A stretch of DNA of 17,058 bases, taken from the NCBI GenBank assembly GCA_001898095.1, contig MKSH01000272.1, positions 11,497-28,554 on the forward strand. The letters are read 5' to 3'. How positions within the stretch are numbered: position 1 is the first letter of the stretch; each line of letters opens with the position of its first letter. The notes below the pieces were generated by a model. It was not told the DNA's origin, searched no databases, and saw nothing but the letters and a program-made list of their open reading frames with translations. Source of the stretch: Solirubrobacterales bacterium 70-9. Its GTDB lineage: Bacteria > Actinomycetota > Thermoleophilia > Solirubrobacterales > 70-9. Shown piece by piece: positions 13,955 to 17,058 of this stretch. A program made the translations under genes and the position numbers.

Positions 13955-14126
13955 TCGTCATGAGCGCCACCAGGGCCGTCGTCGGGACGATCTTCTATTG
14001 AGGAAGCCTCGCCTCCTACACGTTGCCGTAGATCGACGGTCGACGGGGAGGTATGCACCACCAAGCGACCGCCGCCGAGAGGAACAGGCGAAATGACGCC
14101 GTCGCTCCGCCGGCCTGCGATGACAC
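13955..14126. other. Apparently gene-free stretch
   Basis: No convincing reading frame is seen here on either strand. The only structure is CTAC-N8-GTAG at 14016-14031, wider spaced than the 13-bp operators and possibly accidental. It lies between the gene fragment and the 3' end of the NlpC/P60-like gene, and probably contains debris from the lost upstream part of the fragment. Confidence 0.45.
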
Positions 14127-14717
14127 TCAGTAGCCGAGCGGGTGGCGCACCGCCAACGTTCCCGACACGACCGAGGCCGTGTCGGCGTACCAGCGCGGAC
14201 CGGTGCCGTCGGCCGAGCCGGCGGTGTCCCAGCGGAGCCCGGCGATCACCGCGTAGGTGTGGCCGGCATCCGCGTAGACGGTGATCCATCTGCCGGCATC
14301 CGGTTCGCCCCAGCTCATCAGGCCGGTCGAGTCGAGGGGGGAGGTGATCAGGCCGCCGCCGCGCAGGGCGTAGCTGACCGCACCCGAGCAGTCATAGCCC
14401 CTGTCCCACCATTTGCCGTGCCCGCCGCCCCAGACGTAGGGCTTGGTGCGGATCCGGTTCGCCCACTCGATCACCTTCTTCACGGCGGGCGGCGCGCTCG
14501 CCGGCGCGATCGCCATGCCTTCGACCAGCTTCGCCTTTGCTCCCGGCACGGTGGCGACGGGGGTCGCTTCGGTCGAGGTTTCCGCTGCGCAGGGATCTTG
14601 GCCCGCCGCGATGCCGCCGAACTGATTGCAGGCCGCCGAGGCGCCTCCGGCGTTGATCAGCAAGGCGAGGAGGATGAGGGCCAGTGCTCCTCCCAGCCGA
14701 GTCTTCGTTGAAAGCAA
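14127..14717 (-). CDS. Exported NlpC/P60-like (CHAP-type) cysteine peptidase family protein
   Basis: This 196-aa protein has a signal peptide (RLGGALALILLALLINAGGASA) and then a short linker with Cys. The catalytic region has RTKPYVWGGGHGKWW followed by DCSGAVSYAL (Cys110) and AGHTYAVIAG (His153), the Cys/His pair expected for NlpC/P60-type peptidoglycan hydrolases. Such proteins cleave wall stem peptides; this compact type is common in Thermoleophilia. TTG 14717 is chosen because AAGGAG lies 7 nt upstream and the signal peptide starts there; the in-frame extension to 14840 is Arg-rich and not signal-like. It is the last of the minus-strand genes here. Confidence 0.85.
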   Translation of the reverse strand: MLSTKTRLGGALALILLALLINAGGASAACNQFGGIAAGQDPCAAETSTEATPVATVPGAKAKLVEGMAIAPASAPPAVKKVIEWANRIRTKPYVWGGGHGKWWDRGYDCSGAVSYALRGGGLITSPLDSTGLMSWGEPDAGRWITVYADAGHTYAVIAGLRWDTAGSADGTGPRWYADTASVVSGTLAVRHPLGY

Positions 14718-14890
14718 AACAATTCTCCTTCGTCGGCCTACGGGGTTAGCTGACGGGCTCGCGCTGAAAGAGATCGCGCTACGGACGGGATGTCCGATTC
14801 GCCCCCGGGCCGTCCTGGCCCTGTGGTTCCCCCGTTCCACGTCGGTAGCGCGGATTCGGCATTGCTTGCCGCGGCAATATACAGAAATCC

Positions 14891-14907
14891 TCCGACAACG
14901 TGTCGGA
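14891..14907. promoter_or_regulatory. 17-bp perfect palindrome upstream of the NlpC/P60-like gene
   Basis: TCCGACA-ACG-TGTCGGA is an exact 7-3-7 inverted repeat in the 206-bp gap between the NlpC/P60-like gene and the 108-aa gene. Its inner CGACA-N3-TGTCG keeps the layout of the CTACA-N3-TGTAG operators with T-to-G/A-to-C changes in each arm. A second palindrome, TTGCCGCGGCAA, lies at 14866-14877. It may bind a related repressor, or an unrelated one. Confidence 0.45.
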
Positions 14908-14923
14908 CTTCATCTCCCTGCAG

Positions 14924-15250
14924 CTAGGCTGCCGATCTGGGCCAGGACAGGTACCGCTGCCAGTCAGGGTCGATCTCGTCGAGCTGTGACGCCAAACGGA
15001 CGACCGCCTCGTCGCTCTCGAAGGCATCGTCGACGACGACCCTGAAGCGCTCGGCGGTGCCGTCGAGATCGCTCACCTCGTATCGATCGCTGAGTTCGGC
15101 GAGGATCCTGCGGCCGTGCGGACCTTCGTCGAGACGCTCGACGACGACCGAGGGGCCTGAGGACGGCGGCGTGACTTCGAGGCTGGGTCTGGGCCGACGA
15201 GCGGGCTGCGGTTTCCTCGGGCGCCGCCTTCGCAGCCAGTCGAAGTCCAT
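14924..15250 (-). CDS. Small uncharacterised cytoplasmic protein
   Basis: This 108-aa protein has an Arg/Pro-rich N-terminus (WLRRRRPRKPQPARRPRP). An acidic C-terminal half follows (AELSDRYEVSDLDGTAERFR, SQLDEIDPDWQRYLSW). There are no membrane segments or known motifs. The ATG at 15250 has GGGAGG with a 6-nt spacer and shares one base with the stop of the 55-aa gene (TGATG), so they form one operon. A regulatory or adaptor role is possible, but nothing in the sequence settles it. Confidence 0.68.
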   Translation of the reverse strand: MDFDWLRRRRPRKPQPARRPRPSLEVTPPSSGPSVVVERLDEGPHGRRILAELSDRYEVSDLDGTAERFRVVVDDAFESDEAVVRLASQLDEIDPDWQRYLSWPRSAA

Positions 15251-15417
15251 CAGGTGCCTCCCAGCCAGACGCTTCCAAACGCGAGCAGGACCAGGATCGC
15301 CACGAGGATCCCGATGCTAGAGCCGGTCAGGTAGACGGTGTTCGGTGAATGGAAGTAGGCGAGGACAGATCGCCGGAGGATCGAGACCCGCTCCGCATTC
15401 TGGTCCCTGCCGGGCAT
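15250..15417 (-). CDS. Small single-pass membrane protein (55 aa)
   Basis: ATG 15417 opens a 55-residue frame with a polar, basic N-terminus (MPGRDQNAERVSILRRSVL) and one strong C-terminal helix (IGILVAILVLLAFGSVW), so it is probably tail-anchored. AAGGGAAG precedes the start with a 3-nt spacer. The TGA overlaps the ATG of the 108-aa gene by one base. The operator-like site at 15456-15468 lies 39 bp upstream. No family recognised; it may anchor the following soluble protein at the membrane. Confidence 0.65.
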   Translation of the reverse strand: MPGRDQNAERVSILRRSVLAYFHSPNTVYLTGSSIGILVAILVLLAFGSVWLGGT

Positions 15418-15455
15418 CGTCTTCCCTTTCCACGTCTACGCCACCGGCCGTGCTC

Positions 15456-15468
15456 CTACAGTAGGTAG
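15456..15468. promoter_or_regulatory. Operator-like site (CTACA-GTA-GGTAG) between divergent units
   Basis: One base off a perfect 5-3-5 palindrome. On the plus strand the right arm continues into TAGGAT (15466-15471), 11 nt before the ATG of the decayed methyltransferase at 15483. On the minus strand it precedes the 55-aa gene at 15417. It shares TGTAGGAGCACGG with the flank of the 7083 site, in opposite orientation. Confidence 0.55.
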
Positions 15469-15482
15469 GATAGAGCAGCGGG

Positions 15483-15735
15483 ATGGCCGTCCTCGCCGAG
15501 AAGAACTGGAACCGCTGCGCGGCGCAGGCCGAGCTCGTCGCCAGGACTAACGGATTTGAGGCCCTCCGCGGCCGGATCCTCGAGCCGCCGAGACCGAGAC
15601 CGAGACCGGCGAGATCGACACCGGCCTTCTGACCCTGCCCGTACGGGAGGTCGCCGAGCGCGCGTCTGTGCGGTCGACATCAGCCCTCGGATGTGCGGCT
15701 TTGATCAGCTCAAGGTTCGCGTCGAGGTGCCTCGC
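15483..15735 (+). pseudogene. Decayed class I SAM-dependent methyltransferase (frameshifted, truncated)
   Basis: ATG 15483 opens in frame with about 35 residues typical of the N-terminus of actinobacterial methyltransferases (WNRCAAQAELVARTNGFEALRGRILE). The frame then breaks at a CCGAGA tandem repeat (about 15588-15607), exactly where motif I should come. The next frame reads TGLLTLPVREVAERA, and after a one-base shift near 15661-15665 a third frame reads VCAVDISPRMCGFDQLK. Together these follow the GTGLLTLPLAE...VWAVDISPAM order of intact family members. Motif I itself is eroded and nothing recognisable remains after about 15735. The promoter-like site upstream is preserved. Confidence 0.68.
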
Positions 15736-15883
15736 GGTGCGCCGAGCCGTCGCGGCAGGCCGGGAAGGGGGACTACCAGCCGACGGCGACCTCCGCCCGT
15801 GGTAGCAGCCGTGAACCTCCCAGCCTGCACCCTGGCGAGACTCAGCCAGGGTCCGGCCTCTCCCGACGGCCCGTGAGCAGCGC
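15736..15883. other. No gene recognised
   Basis: GC-rich sequence between the decayed methyltransferase and the 3' end of the intact minus-strand methyltransferase. Long open frames cross it, but their Arg/Pro/Ser-rich translations look like out-of-frame GC-rich sequence. It is probably the degraded remainder of the pseudogene. Confidence 0.5.
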
Positions 15884-16546
15884 CTACTTCGACCCACACG
15901 CCGTGGCGACGTAGAAGCCCATCGTCCCGATGGCCGTACGAAGCTGGTCCACCTGTTCCACCCGCTGCAGCCCGGCGTCAGCGAAGATCGATGGCAGGAG
16001 GCCCTCCGCGTTCTCGCGGGTCAACTCGAAGCCGTCGAGGCTGCGGACCGCGAGGAATGCGATCCGCATCAGCGCATCTTGAGGCGGGCCCCAGTCGGCG
16101 ACGAGGAGGCGCCCGCCCGGACAGAGGACGCGCGCGATCTCCGCCGCCGTTGCACGCTTGGCGGCCGGCTCCAGATGGTGGAAGAAGAGGGTCGAGAGGA
16201 CGACGTCGAAGCGGTCGTCGCCGTAGGGCAGGTCGGTCGAGAGACCCTCGTCGAAGTCGACATGGGCGCCGGCCGAGGACGCCTTCCGGCGCGCCCGTGT
16301 GAGTACCTCGGGATCACCGTCGAGCCCGGTGATCTCCGCGCCCGGCCGGGCCTGTCCGGCCGCGATCGCAAGGGTGCCCGTCCCGCAGCCGAGGTCGAGC
16401 ACGCGATCCCCGGCCTTCAGCTCGGCGATCTCGAGGAGGCGTCGCTTGAAGGCGCTCTCCCGCGAGGTCAGCCGCACGACCGGGTCGTAGAGTGCGGTGA
16501 GGGCGCGGTAGCGGAGCGCCGGTACGTAGCCTGACCCCTCGCTCAC
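15884..16546 (-). CDS. Class I SAM-dependent methyltransferase (UbiE/MenG-like fold)
   Basis: This 220-aa protein has motif I RVLDLGCGTGTLAIA (48-62), the acidic strand-2 end (ITGLDGDPEVLTRAR), DVVLSTLFFHHLEP and the post-motif block EIARVLCPGGRLLVADWG. The YDPVVRLTSRE lead-in is common in small-molecule/quinone-type methyltransferases; the acceptor is unknown. The GTG start at 16546 overlaps the TGA of a 49-codon ORF (GTGA). GGAGG lies 10 nt away, too far for an efficient site, so translation probably depends on coupling. It stands divergent from an ArsR-type sensor gene and under the second perfect copy of CTACATTATGTAG. Confidence 0.87.
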   Translation of the reverse strand: MSEGSGYVPALRYRALTALYDPVVRLTSRESAFKRRLLEIAELKAGDRVLDLGCGTGTLAIAAGQARPGAEITGLDGDPEVLTRARRKASSAGAHVDFDEGLSTDLPYGDDRFDVVLSTLFFHHLEPAAKRATAAEIARVLCPGGRLLVADWGPPQDALMRIAFLAVRSLDGFELTRENAEGLLPSIFADAGLQRVEQVDQLRTAIGTMGFYVATACGSK

Positions 16547-16692
16547 GTCGGGCGCGCCTCCGACCTTTGCCAGAGCTCCAACTCCGAGAGGATCGCGATC
16601 GAGTCGCCGCGCAGCGCAGGCGGTCGCAGCAGTGGGCGCACAACGAACAACGCGACGATGGCCAGCACGATCAGCCGATAGATGGCCTCCAT
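16543..16692 (-). CDS. Short leaderless ORF (49 aa, membrane helix) coupled to the methyltransferase
   Basis: ATG 16692 opens 49 codons starting MEAIYRLIVLAIVALFVVRP, with a clear hydrophobic helix at about residues 4-22 and a polar tail ending SEARPT. The TGA overlaps the methyltransferase GTG (GTGA). On the minus strand CATAAT-GTAGTC-ATG repeats the arrangement before the ATPase, predicting transcription start at or beside the ATG and no 5' leader. The start context ATGGAGG is shared with the 47-aa ORF, although the peptides differ. The helix makes this the most protein-like of the three short ORFs. Confidence 0.62.
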   Translation of the reverse strand: MEAIYRLIVLAIVALFVVRPLLRPPALRGDSIAILSELELWQRSEARPT

Positions 16693-16694
16693 GA

Positions 16695-16707
16695 CTACAT
16701 TATGTAG
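16695..16707 (-). promoter_or_regulatory. Operator/promoter of the methyltransferase unit (CTACATTATGTAG)
   Basis: A perfect palindrome identical in all 13 bases to the one at 7083-7095, with similar flanks (CTCCAT on the left, GAG on the right). CATAAT within it ends 6 nt before the leaderless ATG at 16692. The BlaI homologue is the candidate repressor, although its gene is 6 kb away. Confidence 0.72.
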
Positions 16708-16763
16708 GAGAAGGTCGCGTCGACCACGCCAGCCCAGCCGGCGAAGAAGTCATCCGCACACAT

Positions 16764-16790
16764 CTACGTATGTTTGTAGGATCGGGGGAG
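16764..16790 (+). promoter_or_regulatory. Promoter/operator of the ArsR-type gene
   Basis: CTAC-GTATGTTT-GTAG (16764-16779) is an inverted repeat with wider spacing than the 13-bp sites. It overlaps TAGGAT (16777-16782), a -10 box ending 8 nt before the GTG at 16791. It could be the autoregulatory site of the ArsR protein, or a variant of the BlaI-type sites. Confidence 0.5.
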
Positions 16791-17058
16791 GTGAGTGACT
16801 CCCCGGACACCTGCGATCTCCTCTGTCTCGACCTGCCCAAGGCCGAGCGTGTCCGCGCCTCGTTGCCGGCGGCCGAGGAGCTGGAGGGGCGGGCAGCCGC
16901 GGCGAAGGCACTCGGCGATCCGACCCGGCTGGCGATCATGCTGGCGCTCGTGGCCGGCGAGTCGGCCTGCGTCTGCGACCTGGCCTGGATCGTCGGTCGT
17001 GACGAGCGCCTGGTCTCCCACCACGCGCGGCTGCTCAAGGCGGCCGGCCTGGCGCGCT
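16791..17058 (+). CDS. ArsR/SmtB-family metal-sensing repressor, CadC-like (partial, 3' end outside window)
   Basis: GTG 16791 opens a frame of 89 complete codons to the window edge. DTCDLLCLDLPKAERVR near the N-terminus (Cys8, Cys12) matches the N-terminal arm of CadC. ALGDPTRLAIMLAL leads into ESACVCDLAW (Cys60, Cys62), and VSHHARLLKAAGL is the DNA-recognition helix. This four-Cys arrangement is the alpha3N site that binds Cd/Pb/Bi in CadC, so a soft-metal sensor is expected. GATCGGGGGAG directly before the GTG is too close for a normal ribosome-binding site, and TAGGAT ends 8 nt upstream, so the gene is probably leaderless. Its targets likely include genes beyond the window. Confidence 0.85.
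   Translation, partial: MSDSPDTCDLLCLDLPKAERVRASLPAAEELEGRAAAAKALGDPTRLAIMLALVAGESACVCDLAWIVGRDERLVSHHARLLKAAGLAR

Noticed and set aside
14016..14031. CTAC-N8-GTAG inverted repeat
   Set aside because: Spacing differs from the 13-bp operators, there is no gene start nearby, and the four-base arms are too short to trust.
1..17058. CRISPR arrays, insertion sequences, tRNA or rRNA genes
   Set aside because: No regularly spaced repeats, transposase motifs, terminal inverted repeats or cloverleaf-like segments were seen on reading both strands.

Overview
The window is a GC-rich stretch of bacterial chromosome with high third-position GC, many GTG/TTG starts, 1-8 nt gene overlaps and several genes that look leaderless. 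This suggests an actinobacterium. The NlpC/P60-like protein with an RTKPYVWGGGHGKWW core and the general gene style fit Thermoleophilia/Solirubrobacterales-like lineages, but that placement is inference. The overall theme is metal (probably copper) handling combined with cell-envelope functions.

Layout. (1) 1-994, minus strand: two SHOCT-domain membrane proteins, one cut by the window edge, overlapping by ATGA. (2) 1281-4517, plus strand: a tight operon with a YgaP/DUF2892-type membrane protein, a tiny membrane protein, an ABC ATPase, two ABC-2-like permeases and a methyltransferase. (3) 10409 down to 4487, minus strand: a BlaI/MecI-family repressor, an M56 (BlaR1-type) membrane peptidase lacking a sensor domain, a GCPVCNK membrane protein, a small His/Met-rich membrane protein, a Met-rich exported protein with two HLHP/HIHP repeats, a short leaderless ORF, and a CopB-like P1B ATPase carrying CPD where CPC or CPH is usual. 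(4) 10556-13703, plus strand: a coiled-coil M23 peptidase, a class III nucleotide cyclase fused to a YHS metal-binding domain, a short leaderless ORF and Lgt. (5) 13697-15417, minus strand: a gene fragment, an NlpC/P60-like exported protein, an unknown 108-aa protein and a 55-aa membrane protein. (6) 15483-17058: a decayed methyltransferase, an intact methyltransferase preceded by a short leaderless ORF, and a divergent CadC-like ArsR/SmtB sensor cut by the window end.

The most interesting signal is a repeated 13-bp palindrome, CTACR-N3-YGTAG. I found it five times, always between transcription units and never inside a gene (scan by eye). One-mismatch relatives lie at 15456 and 1022, and a two-change relative at 1232. 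It has the TACA...TGTA core bound by BlaI/MecI/CopY repressors, so the BlaI homologue at 10005-10409 is the obvious candidate. The site usually overlaps the -10 box (TAGGAT, TAGTAT or CATAAT). In three units (ATPase, methyltransferase, Lgt) transcription is predicted to start at or next to the start codon of a short leaderless ORF (47, 49 and 25 aa), whose stop codon overlaps the main gene's start as ATGA or GTGA. The main genes have no good Shine-Dalgarno sequence, which points to translation delivered by coupling. Together these suggest one BlaI-M56 regulon linking copper export, lipoprotein synthesis and wall hydrolysis, with a shared leaderless-relay promoter design.
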